Of a DNA stretch of 64,000 bases, positions 41,861 to 51,309 are shown piece by piece. The notes beneath the pieces were generated by a model. The model had not been told where the DNA came from, did no database searches, and saw nothing but the letters and a program-made list of their open reading frames with translations. Location of the stretch: NCBI GenBank assembly GCA_946539765.1, contig CAMNHO010000001.1:1-64000 (forward strand), in the 5' to 3' direction. The DNA is from UBA4312 sp002394635. Its GTDB lineage: Bacteria; Bacillota_I; Bacilli_A; Erysipelotrichales; Erysipelotrichaceae. The translations under genes and the position numbers were made by a program. The first letter of the stretch is position 1, and the number at the start of each line of letters is the position of its first letter.

Positions 41861-42849
41861 TATCCGTAGCGATGGCTTCCTACAATGGCCAGGATTATAT
41901 AGTAAAACAGCTGGATTCGATCCGTTGTCAGACAAAGCCTGTTGATCAGTGTATTATTGTAGACGACTGTTCGACAGATGAAACGGTTACGATCATCGAA
42001 AACTACCAGAAAGAGCATCCGGATCTTCCAATCTGCTTGTACCGGAATGAACAGAATCTGGGGTATAGAAGAAATTTTAAAAAGGCTGTGTCTTTGACGA
42101 ATGGAGACTATATCTTCTTATGTGATCAGGATGATATATGGAATCTCGATAAAGTGGAAAAGATGATCGATATCATGAAAACAAACACTTCCATCCTGGC
42201 CTTGAATTCTTCTTTTACTTTTATCGATGAATTTGATAAACCAAAGGAAGTGGAGCTGATTCCTGCCTTTTCCAATAATAACCTGTATCGTCGTCCGGTG
42301 GCTAAAGATGCATTGGTAGAGATCCCTTTTGATGAAATGCTCATTCAGAACGGATTTCAAGGGTGTGCATGCTGTATGCGGAAGGAAATAAAAGAGCTCT
42401 TTCTGCAATGTTTTACAGAACAGCGGTTTCATGACTGGCTGATCAATCTTCTGGCTTCGGCAAATCATGGCTTGTATTTTTATAATCATCCACTATTTCA
42501 GTATCGTGTCCATTCCAAAAATACGATTGGCATCAATGAAGTGGAAACTCTTTCTGAAAAGGATCGTTTGAAGAAGACCAATACACTGCACTGGAGAACA
42601 TTGTTTGCACAAAGCTCGGTGGAATCTATTGAAATTTTAGAGAGCGTCTATCCAGATCTTTACAGGGTACAGCCGGATATTGCTAAGAAAAAGGATTTTT
42701 ATAAAAAACATATTGAATATCTGGATACAGGAAAAGTGGTCTCCTTATTGTTGCAGAATTTCAGTCCGTATTATGGCAGGATCAAAACAAAAAAGGCTCG
42801 GATCATGGATCTGTATTTTGCGTTGCACAGAAAGTCAAGGAGGGGATAA
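41857..42849 (+). CDS. Glycosyltransferase family 2
   Basis: This 330-residue GT2 has the N-terminal ISVAMASYNGQDYIVKQLDS, VDDCSTDET, NLGYRRNFKKAV and the metal-binding LCDQDDIWNLDK. The C-terminus has HDWLINLLAS and HPLFQYRVHS, a layout common in alpha-L-rhamnosyl or glucosyl transferases in capsule loci. It overlaps the HTH gene by 4 bp. The sugar transferred is unknown. Confidence 0.9.
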   Translation: MISVAMASYNGQDYIVKQLDSIRCQTKPVDQCIIVDDCSTDETVTIIENYQKEHPDLPICLYRNEQNLGYRRNFKKAVSLTNGDYIFLCDQDDIWNLDKVEKMIDIMKTNTSILALNSSFTFIDEFDKPKEVELIPAFSNNNLYRRPVAKDALVEIPFDEMLIQNGFQGCACCMRKEIKELFLQCFTEQRFHDWLINLLASANHGLYFYNHPLFQYRVHSKNTIGINEVETLSEKDRLKKTNTLHWRTLFAQSSVESIEILESVYPDLYRVQPDIAKKKDFYKKHIEYLDTGKVVSLLLQNFSPYYGRIKTKKARIMDLYFALHRKSRRG

Positions 42850-42851
42850 AA

Positions 42852-44759
42852 ATGTTCATGGATTATGGATCTGGTATAGTGTGGACTTTATTATCCGCTT
42901 TTCTATGCCAGTTTTTGGGAATTGCCATCACAAAAAGAGAATCGCATTATTCGTATTCTTTTGTGATCGGCTATATTGTCTATAGTTTTCTGGTCGCTGT
43001 TGTCGGTATTCCTATCCAGCTTCTGGAGCTGCCATGGCATATATTTTTTTACTATATGATTGGATTATGGGTGGTTTTGATCGTATATATTGTGATCCGT
43101 TTTATTCATCGACATCTCTCTTTCAGCTTTTCTAAGTGGAAAGATTATATGGCAGGTCACTGGTTCTTGTATGTGGGGGCCATTGTGCTGACCGTTTTTG
43201 GCTTGATGCATATTAAGACGATTCTGGAAAACAACAATACGGATGATGGGTATTATATTACGAAGATAGCCACTTTACCATATACCGAGCGGCCGTTTCG
43301 AACCGATCCGGTCACGGGACTGTTGCAGACTTCGAATTCGAAATTATCGATATTGAGTTACTTGTTGAATACCTTTGAGCTTGAAGGTTCTTTCTATGTT
43401 TATGTGTTGAAGATCAATCCGGTATTATATTGCAGGCTGTTTTTATCCATTTGGAATAATTTTATCTTGTTGAATGCAGCTCATGCATTTATGCAGATGT
43501 TCCTTGAAAAAATGCGAGTTCTTAAAAACGTGAAACTATTACAATACTATCTTTTACCGGTTTTTTTGGTATTTGTCATGTCCCTGGGCGTATTTGCTCC
43601 GTATGATGCTTCCTGGACCGTGGTCACAGCGGCTTTTTACGGCTCTTCACTGGTTCGGATCGGCTGTACATTTATTGTCCTTCTGCCATTGCTTCAAAGG
43701 GAAAAGATGGATTGGTATAGCGTTGTGATCACATGTATGTCTTGTGTGGTCATGGTTTCCAAATCTACGGTAGCTGTTCCTTTGCTGGGCATCCTGGCAA
43801 TAGGCTATCTGGTTGTATATGGGGTTTCGACCAAAAAAATGACGGGAATCCTTTTTTCTCTTGGATTGGTCGGAATACTGTTCGTGATCGGTTGGTTGAT
43901 CCCGGGTAAAGACTGGATGACAAAGTATCTGGTGGAATATATGATGTATCGATCGAGCGAATACCTGCTTGCGATTGCCTTGGGCATCCTGGCAATCTGT
44001 ACTGTGCGCACAAAAACGTCTTTGAAGCTTGTGTTTGTGATCCTGATCGCATTTGCGTGCATGTATCTGCCGTATTTGAATAATCTGTTTGAGAATGCTT
44101 CCTATTGGCATTTTGTGGCGGAACGCACACGATATTCGTTGTTGATCTTTACATTGATCGTTGCGTTTACAACCTTGTTTGTGACCATGACGCAATGGCT
44201 GCCGACGCTGTTTGTCTCCATAGGGAATGTGGTCCTGGCGGTTGCCGTCTTTACCGGATTATGTATATCCGGTATAACCGGAGCAAAGCCGGCTGATGCA
44301 GCCCGCTTTTATGTGCATAATCCATATTTGCTTCCGAATAGCACCATGGCTTTGGGGAAAGCTTTGGAACAAAGCGGAAAAGAACATACGGTATTGATGT
44401 CCGCCGGTATCCAGGTGGATTCATATTCGCATTTCTCTTCTTCGATCCTAAGAACATTTACCCCAAGTACACGTTCGGTCATTGGAGGATTGCGTATTGA
44501 TAAACAGATCCGCTATTCGGATTCTCCTTTTAACGGGTTCCGTTTGGAGGATATGCAGATATATGATGCGTTTGCGACCGATCCGAATGAACAAACCACA
44601 AAGCAGCTGCAGTCATTATGTGAGAAATATCCGTTTGACTGCATTGTCGGTACCGGCTTTAATGAAACCCATACGAATTTTTTGAAAAGCATTGGATTTG
44701 AAAAGGTGGAGATGGTGGAGGATCCATCCGTTACCTACGTCATCTATGAGAAGCAATAG
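42852..44759 (+). CDS. Large polytopic membrane protein, DUF6077-like (GT-C-like)
   Basis: This 635-residue protein has about 12-14 hydrophobic segments and an extracytoplasmic C-terminal domain of roughly 140 residues (from about 490). A conserved-looking loop early on (DDGYYITKIATLPYTERPFRTDPVTG) follows the third helix, in the position where GT-C glycosyltransferases carry their catalytic Asp. The topology resembles DUF6077 proteins found in Bacillota polysaccharide loci. That assignment is from memory and not tested. It starts 2 bp after the preceding transferase, so it is part of the same operon. Confidence 0.65.
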   Translation: MFMDYGSGIVWTLLSAFLCQFLGIAITKRESHYSYSFVIGYIVYSFLVAVVGIPIQLLELPWHIFFYYMIGLWVVLIVYIVIRFIHRHLSFSFSKWKDYMAGHWFLYVGAIVLTVFGLMHIKTILENNNTDDGYYITKIATLPYTERPFRTDPVTGLLQTSNSKLSILSYLLNTFELEGSFYVYVLKINPVLYCRLFLSIWNNFILLNAAHAFMQMFLEKMRVLKNVKLLQYYLLPVFLVFVMSLGVFAPYDASWTVVTAAFYGSSLVRIGCTFIVLLPLLQREKMDWYSVVITCMSCVVMVSKSTVAVPLLGILAIGYLVVYGVSTKKMTGILFSLGLVGILFVIGWLIPGKDWMTKYLVEYMMYRSSEYLLAIALGILAICTVRTKTSLKLVFVILIAFACMYLPYLNNLFENASYWHFVAERTRYSLLIFTLIVAFTTLFVTMTQWLPTLFVSIGNVVLAVAVFTGLCISGITGAKPADAARFYVHNPYLLPNSTMALGKALEQSGKEHTVLMSAGIQVDSYSHFSSSILRTFTPSTRSVIGGLRIDKQIRYSDSPFNGFRLEDMQIYDAFATDPNEQTTKQLQSLCEKYPFDCIVGTGFNETHTNFLKSIGFEKVEMVEDPSVTYVIYEKQ

Positions 44760-44762
44760 ACT

Positions 44763-45917
44763 ATGAATTACTATAAAACAGGAGAGTTTGCCCAAAGAGC
44801 CGGTGTTAGTCAGAGGACGATCCGTTATTACGATACCATTGGTTTATTAAAGCCTTCCCGGATCCTGGAAAACGGATACCGGCAATATAATGATAAGGAT
44901 CTTATACGACTTCAGAAGATTCTTTCTTTGCGAAATCTTGGCTTTTCCATTGATGAAATCTTTCCCATTGTGCAAAATGATGACAATATGATGGATTCTC
45001 TGGATCTGCAGCTCAAGCTGGTCGATCAGCAGATCCTGCATCTGCAGAATATAAAGGACGCCATTTTAACAGTCAAGAATACGATGAACAAGGATACGGT
45101 GGACTGGGAACAGTTTCATCGTCTGGTTCAGCTCTCAAGCCATGAGATGGATCTGGTAGAACAGTATAAGACATCCAAAAATCTGATGGTACGGATTTCT
45201 CTGCACGATCAGTTTAGTGTAAATCCGGTTCCGTGGTTTTCCTGGATCCAGTCGCAGATTGATTTTTCCCGTATCCATCGATTGATTGAAATTGGTTGCG
45301 GCAATGGAAAGCTATGGGAATCCACCCATGTCGATCTGCGTAACCGGGAGATCTTTCTAACCGATAAATCACAGGGGATGATCGAAGAAGTACGGCATAA
45401 ACTGGGAAACGATTTCAACTGTATGGTGGCGGATTGTCAGGCTATTCCGTTTAAGGATGCCTATTTTGATGCGGTTGTGGCCAACCATGTATTATTCTAT
45501 TTGTCTGATCTACGCCGTGGATTAAAGGAGATCCACCGGATCCTGCGTCCGGAAGGGCTGTTCTATTGTTCGGCATACGGGAAGGATCATATGAAGGAAA
45601 TCGCAAGGATCGCTGCAGAGTTTGACCCAGGAGTCAAGCTATCACAGTCAAGGCTGTATGAGATATTCGGATTAGAAAATGGAAAAAAACGTTTAAATCC
45701 ATATTTTAATAAGGTAGAATTGAAGAAATATGAGGACGCTTTGCTTATAGACCGTGCTGGTCCGATTGTGGATTATATCATGAGTTGTCACGGCAACCAA
45801 AATGAACGGGTCGGTCCGAGATATAAAGAGTTTACTCATTTTATCGAAGATAAGATTGCCCGTAACGGGCCAATCCATATCACGAAAGAAGCAGGATTGT
45901 TTATTTGTGTTAAATAG
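44763..45917 (+). CDS. MerR-family regulator fused to a SAM-dependent methyltransferase
   Basis: Residues 1-70 form a MerR-type winged helix (YKTGEFAQRAGVSQRTIRYYDTIGLLKPS, then NGYRQYNDKD), followed by the usual coiled-coil helix (about 75-110). The remainder is a class I methyltransferase with motif I LIEIGCGNGKLWE, VADCQAIPFKDAYFDAVV and LKEIHRILRPEGLF. The 384-residue fusion occupies a position among glycan genes and begins 3 bp after the previous stop. A regulator that doubles as an enzyme, sensing the substrate of its methyltransferase domain, is a possible reading. The target of methylation is unknown. Confidence 0.88.
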   Translation: MNYYKTGEFAQRAGVSQRTIRYYDTIGLLKPSRILENGYRQYNDKDLIRLQKILSLRNLGFSIDEIFPIVQNDDNMMDSLDLQLKLVDQQILHLQNIKDAILTVKNTMNKDTVDWEQFHRLVQLSSHEMDLVEQYKTSKNLMVRISLHDQFSVNPVPWFSWIQSQIDFSRIHRLIEIGCGNGKLWESTHVDLRNREIFLTDKSQGMIEEVRHKLGNDFNCMVADCQAIPFKDAYFDAVVANHVLFYLSDLRRGLKEIHRILRPEGLFYCSAYGKDHMKEIARIAAEFDPGVKLSQSRLYEIFGLENGKKRLNPYFNKVELKKYEDALLIDRAGPIVDYIMSCHGNQNERVGPRYKEFTHFIEDKIARNGPIHITKEAGLFICVK

Positions 45918-45927
45918 AAAGAAGGCG

Positions 45928-46656
45928 ATGCGTGTGGAGAAAAAGATTATTTTAATTATTCCAGCTTTTAACGAGGAATCCAATATTCTTCATACGTACC
46001 AGTCGATTGAAGAATATAACCGAAAGCATGGAACCAACTATGATGTTATTGTGATCAATGACGGATCGGTTGACAAAACTCGAAAAATACTGGTACGAAA
46101 TAATATTCCGCATATTTCACTGATCCGGAATCTTGGGATCGGTGGAGCCGTACAGACCGGATATAAGTACGCCCTGGATCATAAATATGATATTGCGGTA
46201 CAGTTTGATGGGGATGGACAGCACGATATCAGTGGTGTACAGAAGATTACGGCACCCATTTTGAGCGGCGAGGCGGATTTTTGTATCGGCTCACGCTTTA
46301 TTCAGAATATTAATGATAATTTTCGTACGACAGCTTCCCGGCGTATGGGGATCCGGATCATATCCTCCTTTATCCGGTTTGTGACGGGTGTCAAGGTATA
46401 TGATACAACGTCCGGTTTCCGGGCCGTGAATCGGAAAGTGATGAAAGAATTCAGCTGTAAATACCCAATTGAATATCCGGAACCGATCACCACAACAGAA
46501 ATGTTAAAAAAAGGCTACAGGGTTAAGGAAGTGCCGGTCTTGATGCATGAGCGCCAGGGGGGCACATCTTCCATCGCTTCCTGGAAGAACATTTATTATA
46601 TGGTCAATGTACTGTTGACGATCCTAATCATGAAACTGCGGAGGTATGAAGGATGA
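45928..46656 (+). CDS. Dolichyl-phosphate mannose synthase-like glycosyltransferase (GT2)
   Basis: This 242-residue GT2 resembles polyprenyl-phosphate sugar transferases: IPAFNEESNILHT, VINDGSVDKT, GIGGAVQTGYKYA, QFDGDGQHD, RGVRFDTTSGFRA-like YDTTSGFRAVNR and the C-terminal VPVLMHERQGGTSS. Such enzymes load a lipid carrier that a GT-C enzyme then uses outside the membrane, which fits the two neighbouring membrane proteins. ATG 45928 follows AGAAGGCG. A longer frame starting at 45802 would overlap the MerR fusion. Confidence 0.9.
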   Translation: MRVEKKIILIIPAFNEESNILHTYQSIEEYNRKHGTNYDVIVINDGSVDKTRKILVRNNIPHISLIRNLGIGGAVQTGYKYALDHKYDIAVQFDGDGQHDISGVQKITAPILSGEADFCIGSRFIQNINDNFRTTASRRMGIRIISSFIRFVTGVKVYDTTSGFRAVNRKVMKEFSCKYPIEYPEPITTTEMLKKGYRVKEVPVLMHERQGGTSSIASWKNIYYMVNVLLTILIMKLRRYEG

Positions 46657-47000
46657 ATAAACTGAATGTGGCGCTGATTCTGGTTGCGCTGACTTTGATC
46701 ATTGTTGTTTTCTATGCGTTCGATAAGGAAAAGATGCCGTTGAAATATGCTCTTGTGTGGCTGTTTCCTTCGGTTATGATCTTGTTTTTTGCTCTGATCC
46801 CCAACTCCTTGTTCAAAGTGGCAGATCTGGTGGGATTTCAGACCGTATCGAATCTGATGACAGGTATCCTGTTTGTGATGATGTTCTTTGTGTGTATTTC
46901 CTTGACGATCATCGTATCCAGTCAGACAAGGAAGATCACACAGCTGATCCAGGAAATTTCCATTTTAAAAAGCAAGATCAATGAGGATTATGAAGAGTAA
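46653..47000 (+). CDS. DUF2304 membrane protein
   Basis: This 115-residue protein has three hydrophobic segments (about 5-22, 32-48, 62-90) and a charged C-terminal coiled-coil-like tail. The length, topology and its position directly after a DPM-type transferase (4 bp overlap) match DUF2304, a family usually found beside such enzymes. Its role is probably in lipid-carrier glycosylation or flipping. Confidence 0.85.
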   Translation: MNKLNVALILVALTLIIVVFYAFDKEKMPLKYALVWLFPSVMILFFALIPNSLFKVADLVGFQTVSNLMTGILFVMMFFVCISLTIIVSSQTRKITQLIQEISILKSKINEDYEE

Positions 47001-47011
47001 GGAAAGGAAGG

Positions 47012-47812
47012 ATGGTCGTGAGTGTTTCCCATACATTTGTAGTACTGGCTTATAAGCAGTCACCATATCTGGAAAGCTGTATCCAAAGCGTGCTCCGGCA
47101 GACCAGTCGTTCACAAGTGTTGATTGCGACTTCGACACCGAACGATTTTATCGATGCCTTGGCAGATACATATGATGTTAAAGTCAAGGTCAATCCAAAA
47201 CAGGGGAAGGGGATCGGCTGTGATTTCGACTTTGCCTGGCAATGTGCGGATAGTGAGCTTGTGACCATTGCCCACCAGGATGATATATACGATCTGTTTT
47301 ATGGTGAAAAGATACTACAGGCATATCGAAAACATCCGGATTCGATTATTCTTTTCAGTGATTATTATGAGATCCGGAATGATCGGAAAGTAAAGACAAA
47401 CTTGAATCTGAAAATCAAACGATTGCTTCTGGCCCCCAGCCGTCTGGATCGACTGGGACACAGGACGGCAATCAAGCGCAGCTCCATTTGTTTTGGCAAT
47501 GCGATCTGCTGTCCGGCTGTGACCTTCGCAAAGAACAATATAAGCCTGGATTCCATTTTTACATGTGATATGAAGTGTAATATTGACTGGCAGGGGTGGG
47601 AAAAACTGTCCAGAGAGAAGGGGCGGTTTACCTTTGTACCGGATCAGCTAATGGGACATCGGATCTATGAACAGTCTACAACATCGGCCATAATAGCGGA
47701 CAATATCCGGACGCAGGAAGACCTGCAGGTATATTCGAAATTTTGGCCGGCATGGATTGCTAAAGGCATCACAAAGATCTACCGGCTTTCAGAAAAAAGC
47801 AATCAACTGTAA
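47012..47812 (+). CDS. Glycosyltransferase family 2
   Basis: This 266-residue GT2 has the N-terminal TFVVLAYKQSPYLESCIQSVL, the STP-NDF segment, the metal-binding AHQDDIYDLFYGEK and an SICFGNAICCPAVTF stretch. It is preceded by AAGGAAAGG. The C-terminal part is short, with a conserved MGHRIYEQSTTS. Sugar and acceptor are unknown. Confidence 0.88.
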   Translation: MVVSVSHTFVVLAYKQSPYLESCIQSVLRQTSRSQVLIATSTPNDFIDALADTYDVKVKVNPKQGKGIGCDFDFAWQCADSELVTIAHQDDIYDLFYGEKILQAYRKHPDSIILFSDYYEIRNDRKVKTNLNLKIKRLLLAPSRLDRLGHRTAIKRSSICFGNAICCPAVTFAKNNISLDSIFTCDMKCNIDWQGWEKLSREKGRFTFVPDQLMGHRIYEQSTTSAIIADNIRTQEDLQVYSKFWPAWIAKGITKIYRLSEKSNQL

Positions 47813-47846
47813 AAGTATATGAAGTAAACATGCAAAGAGAGAATCA

Positions 47847-47855
47847 TGGTATAAT
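47847..47855 (+). promoter_or_regulatory. Extended -10 promoter
   Basis: TGGTATAAT about 25 bases before the start codon of the secreted protein gene, suggesting a separate transcription start inside the locus. Confidence 0.5.
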
Positions 47856-47880
47856 TAAAACACTGATTTGGAGGAATAAG

Positions 47881-48564
47881 ATGAAACATAATAAAAAACG
47901 AATACTGGCCTTGACGATGTGCTCTGCTTTAATGATGGGATCGATCAATCCGGTCTGGGCACAAACTGCATACAAAGTCACAACGATCGGTGACAAAAGC
48001 GAAGATGCTGCGAAAATAACCCTTGTGAATAAAACCAAAAAGAAAATTACAGCTCTCTCTGTTAAAAAAGCAGAGGATGAAGAGTTTGGTGATAATCTTT
48101 TGGAAAACAAAAAGGGAATCAAGAATAAAGAAAAAGTAAAATTCTATTATGAATTCGAGCAAGAAGGAGACTATGAGGTAGCGCTAACGATCGGAAAAAC
48201 CGAATATGTGCTGCATGCTTTCCCGACAAAGGATGTCAAAACAATCAATATCCTGATGGATGAAGAGGAAGATGTCGCTTATATAACATATATTTCTTTA
48301 GAAACGGAAGAAGAAGTCAACACGAAAGAAGATGAGATTGCTTATAAGAATGACCAGGCGGTTTCTACAGACCCGGCTGTATCCCAAGAACAGGTGGCTC
48401 CACAGCAAGCCCCGGTACAACAGGCTCCGGCTCAGCAAGCTCCGGCTCAACAGGCTCCGGCTCAGCAGGCTCCGGTTCAGCAGACCCCGGCTCAACAAGC
48501 GCCGACAGTGGACATTACAGCACCATCGGATTCCGGTTGCCTGGATGATGCCATTCTGAACTGA
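47881..48564 (+). CDS. Secreted protein with QQAPx repeat tail
   Basis: The 227-residue protein has a signal peptide (1-28, cleaved near VWAQ), then a folded, lysine-rich domain of about 130 residues (KITLVNKTKKKITAL, FEQEGDYEVALTIG) which I do not recognise. A pentapeptide-repeat linker of seven QQAPA/V/T units and a short tail SGCLDDAILN follow. The ATG at 47881 is used because GGAGGAATAAG precedes it. The linker looks like a wall- or polymer-spanning stalk, and the single Cys near the end is unusual. Confidence 0.78.
   Translation: MKHNKKRILALTMCSALMMGSINPVWAQTAYKVTTIGDKSEDAAKITLVNKTKKKITALSVKKAEDEEFGDNLLENKKGIKNKEKVKFYYEFEQEGDYEVALTIGKTEYVLHAFPTKDVKTINILMDEEEDVAYITYISLETEEEVNTKEDEIAYKNDQAVSTDPAVSQEQVAPQQAPVQQAPAQQAPAQQAPAQQAPVQQTPAQQAPTVDITAPSDSGCLDDAILN
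48403..48507 (+). repeat. Seven 15-bp repeats encoding QQAPx
   Basis: Units of the type CARCARGCYCCGGYN run in frame through the secreted protein. A repeat number that could change by slippage would leave the frame intact. Confidence 0.9.
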
Positions 48565-48565
48565 T

Positions 48566-49603
48566 ATGGAAAGAAAACCCTCGAGAGAAGTAATCCATTA
48601 CTTCTCTTATTTACGTGATTTCGCCTGTATCGGGATCTTGATCCTTCATTCAGTTTTTACATCGTCTTTAATGTATCAGACCGCTTTAACACCTCGACAG
48701 AGCTTAGTATCTGATATGGTATCGAATAACTGTATGTGGGCCGTTCCTTGTTTTGTGATGGTGACCGGTGCGTTGCTGCTGGATCCGCAGCGGGAAATTT
48801 CTTTAAAAAAACTGTATGGAAAATACATATTACGCATGGTGTATGCCCTGGTTTTATGTGTGTTTCTGTTTCGTTTTATCGATGCTTGGATGGATCGGGA
48901 AGCTTTTTCCTGGAGCTTGTTTCAGGAGGCTTTTTTTGAACTGATCCAAGCAGCCAGCTGGTCGCATCTATGGTATATCTATCTATTGATCGGATTGTAT
49001 ATGATCCTGCCGGTCTTCAAGGCAGTGACACGAAGCTGTGATCCGCAGCAGATTCGGTATATATTGTTAGTTTTATTTCTGTTCCAATCCGTTCTGCCGT
49101 TTTTGAACGGGATGCACTGGAATATCGGGTTTTATATCCATTTTTCCACGATTTATCCGTTTTATCTGCTGCTGGGGCATGCGCTTCATAAAAAGCTGAT
49201 CCATTTACCCCGCATGTATTATGGAATTGGTATCTGTTTGAGTGTACTGGCATTAGCCGGATGTACGCTCCTTACGCATAACGGTATCGCTTTTGCATCC
49301 TTGCTGACCGGGTATTCGTCTGTTTTGGTGGTCGTACAGTCTCTTTGTGTGTTTGGCTGGTTTCAAGGCTGCCGGATGCCAAAAGAGAATATACAAGGAT
49401 GGCTGGAGCATTTCGATTCCCATTCCTTTGGAATCTATTTGTTTCATTTGATCTTTATTCGCTGGTTATTAAAAAAAGCTGGATTCAATCCGTATATGTA
49501 CGGTATTTTCGGATTTATCGGCATGATTTGTTTTGTAGGTATTCTTTCGTATATCCTGGCTGCTTTGTTAAAAAGAGTACCAGGCATTCGCCGTATTGTT
49601 TAG
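48566..49603 (+). CDS. Acyltransferase family 3 membrane protein (O-acyltransferase)
   Basis: A second polytopic acyltransferase in the locus, 345 residues. The N-terminal HYFSYLRDFACIGILILHSV has the conserved R-D and H, and CMWAVPCFVMVTGALLL follows in the expected place. About ten membrane segments can be drawn. It starts 1 bp after the preceding gene without a clear Shine-Dalgarno site, so translation is probably coupled. It is likely to acylate the polysaccharide outside the membrane. Confidence 0.88.
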   Translation: MERKPSREVIHYFSYLRDFACIGILILHSVFTSSLMYQTALTPRQSLVSDMVSNNCMWAVPCFVMVTGALLLDPQREISLKKLYGKYILRMVYALVLCVFLFRFIDAWMDREAFSWSLFQEAFFELIQAASWSHLWYIYLLIGLYMILPVFKAVTRSCDPQQIRYILLVLFLFQSVLPFLNGMHWNIGFYIHFSTIYPFYLLLGHALHKKLIHLPRMYYGIGICLSVLALAGCTLLTHNGIAFASLLTGYSSVLVVVQSLCVFGWFQGCRMPKENIQGWLEHFDSHSFGIYLFHLIFIRWLLKKAGFNPYMYGIFGFIGMICFVGILSYILAALLKRVPGIRRIV

Positions 49604-49618
49604 AAAGGAACTTTGACT

Positions 49619-51253
49619 ATGAGAAAGATTTTACTTGGAATACTGTTTGGCTGGTTATTGTGCATTGGCATCCATGATCCTGTCTTTGCACAGGAAGCAG
49701 ATCCAGAGGAAAGTACGGTTGTCGAATCAGCGGAAACACCGATCGGGCAGCCAACTGATCCGGAGATAACGGAACCGGAAACAGAGGAAGCCGATCCATC
49801 CATCCGCTATCAAAGCCATATCCAATCAGAAGGCTGGCAGAACGATAAAGAAGATGGTGATGTATCCGGGACCACCGGCCAGGCCAAACGGGTAGAAGCT
49901 GTTCGTATAGAGCTGGCAGGCTCCGACCATGAAGGCAGTGTGGAATACCAGGCCCATGTACAGAATGAAGGCTGGCAAGCATGGAAGAAGGATGGAGAAA
50001 CAGCAGGTACGACGGGGCAGGCCAGACAGATCGAAGCAGTGCGCATCCGGCTGACCGGGCCAGTTGCCGAGCTATATGATATCTGGTACCGTGTCCATAT
50101 CGAATTCTATGGTTGGCTGGGATGGACCAAGAATGGGCAGATGGCCGGTTCCGAAGGTCTGTCCAAACGGATCGAAGCAATTCAGATCCGGCTGTTAAAG
50201 AATACACAACCACCTTTACAGTCTCCCGTCACTTCGTTTATCGATAATCATATAACGGTTCAAAGCCATGTACAAAAGGATGGCTGGCAGCCTGCTGTTG
50301 ATGGGGGAAAGACCAGCGGAACGCTGGGGAAATCCAAACGTCTGGAAGCTGTTCGCATCACATTGAAGAATCTGAAGGTTTCCGGATCGGTATTGTATCA
50401 GGTCCATGTACAGGACCAAGGCTGGCAGGCCTGGAAAAAAGATGGGCAGCTGGCCGGTACCACGGGACAATCCAAACGGATCGAGGCAATCCGTATTCAA
50501 TTGAGCGGAGAGGCTGCTGCCATGTACGATGTTCGCTATCGTGTGCATACAGAAGCCTACGGATGGTTTGATTGGACGACCAACGGGAATATTGCCGGAA
50601 CGACCGGCAGCTCCAAGCGAATGGAAGCAATCGAAATTGAATTGATCGAAAAGAACAAAATGTTAGGAGGCTCTCCGAATACGGTAACCAGCCTGGTATC
50701 CGATACAGGCTATCATGATACTGAGATCGTGCAAGGACCACAGAAGATTGGAAATAAGATCTATTATTTTAACTATAAAGGAAAGATCTGGAAAATAGGT
50801 CGTCTGAATTCCTATGATCCCAAGAAGGAAAAGGAATACAAGAAGGTTGCGGATGCGCTGACCAAAGATCTTCTAAAGCGTTTCAACAATAACCTGAAAG
50901 AAATCTATGACTGGGTCATTACCTTGCACTATCAGGGGATGATTGCGTCCGGAGCATTAAGCTCAGATTGGTATGCATACTATACTTTAAGTAACGCCAA
51001 AGGAAATTGTTACGGATTTACAGCGGTTGTCTACAAAGCCGGAAAAGCACTGGGATATGATATTCATCAGATGACCGGCTATCATAAGACAACGAAAAAA
51101 GTTAACCCGCATTCATGGTGTGAGGTTGTCAAGGATAAAACAATCTATTTGATCGATCCGGATTTTGAAAAGGAGCTGCATCACAATGGATGGTATATCC
51201 AATATGGACAGCCCAATACTTTAAAGTATCAAAACTATAAGCGGATGAATTAA
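49619..51253 (+). CDS. Secreted protein with six ChW repeats and a transglutaminase-like domain
   Basis: This 544-residue protein has a signal peptide (1-25, ends FAQ). Six Clostridial hydrophobic (ChW) repeats follow, with the core H-x-Q-x2-GW(Q)xxxxxGxxxGTxGxxxRxEAxxI at about 62-345. They form two blocks of three. The C-terminal domain (about 365-544) resembles a transglutaminase-like cysteine peptidase: GNCYGF (Cys about 462), HSWCEV (His about 498) and IDPDF (Asp about 513). The start ATG follows AAAGGAA. ChW repeats are thought to bind cell-surface polymers. The enzyme could modify or crosslink wall components. Confidence 0.88.
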   Translation: MRKILLGILFGWLLCIGIHDPVFAQEADPEESTVVESAETPIGQPTDPEITEPETEEADPSIRYQSHIQSEGWQNDKEDGDVSGTTGQAKRVEAVRIELAGSDHEGSVEYQAHVQNEGWQAWKKDGETAGTTGQARQIEAVRIRLTGPVAELYDIWYRVHIEFYGWLGWTKNGQMAGSEGLSKRIEAIQIRLLKNTQPPLQSPVTSFIDNHITVQSHVQKDGWQPAVDGGKTSGTLGKSKRLEAVRITLKNLKVSGSVLYQVHVQDQGWQAWKKDGQLAGTTGQSKRIEAIRIQLSGEAAAMYDVRYRVHTEAYGWFDWTTNGNIAGTTGSSKRMEAIEIELIEKNKMLGGSPNTVTSLVSDTGYHDTEIVQGPQKIGNKIYYFNYKGKIWKIGRLNSYDPKKEKEYKKVADALTKDLLKRFNNNLKEIYDWVITLHYQGMIASGALSSDWYAYYTLSNAKGNCYGFTAVVYKAGKALGYDIHQMTGYHKTTKKVNPHSWCEVVKDKTIYLIDPDFEKELHHNGWYIQYGQPNTLKYQNYKRMN

Positions 51254-51260
51254 TACTTGA

Positions 51261-51285
51261 CCCTTACGTTACGTAAGGGTTTATT
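51261..51285 (+). terminator. Terminator
   Basis: CCCTTACG/CGTAAGGG stem followed by TTTATTATA, between the ChW gene and the rhamnose genes. Confidence 0.7.
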
Positions 51286-51309
51286 ATATGTACAGGAGGG
51301 CTTTTTTGT

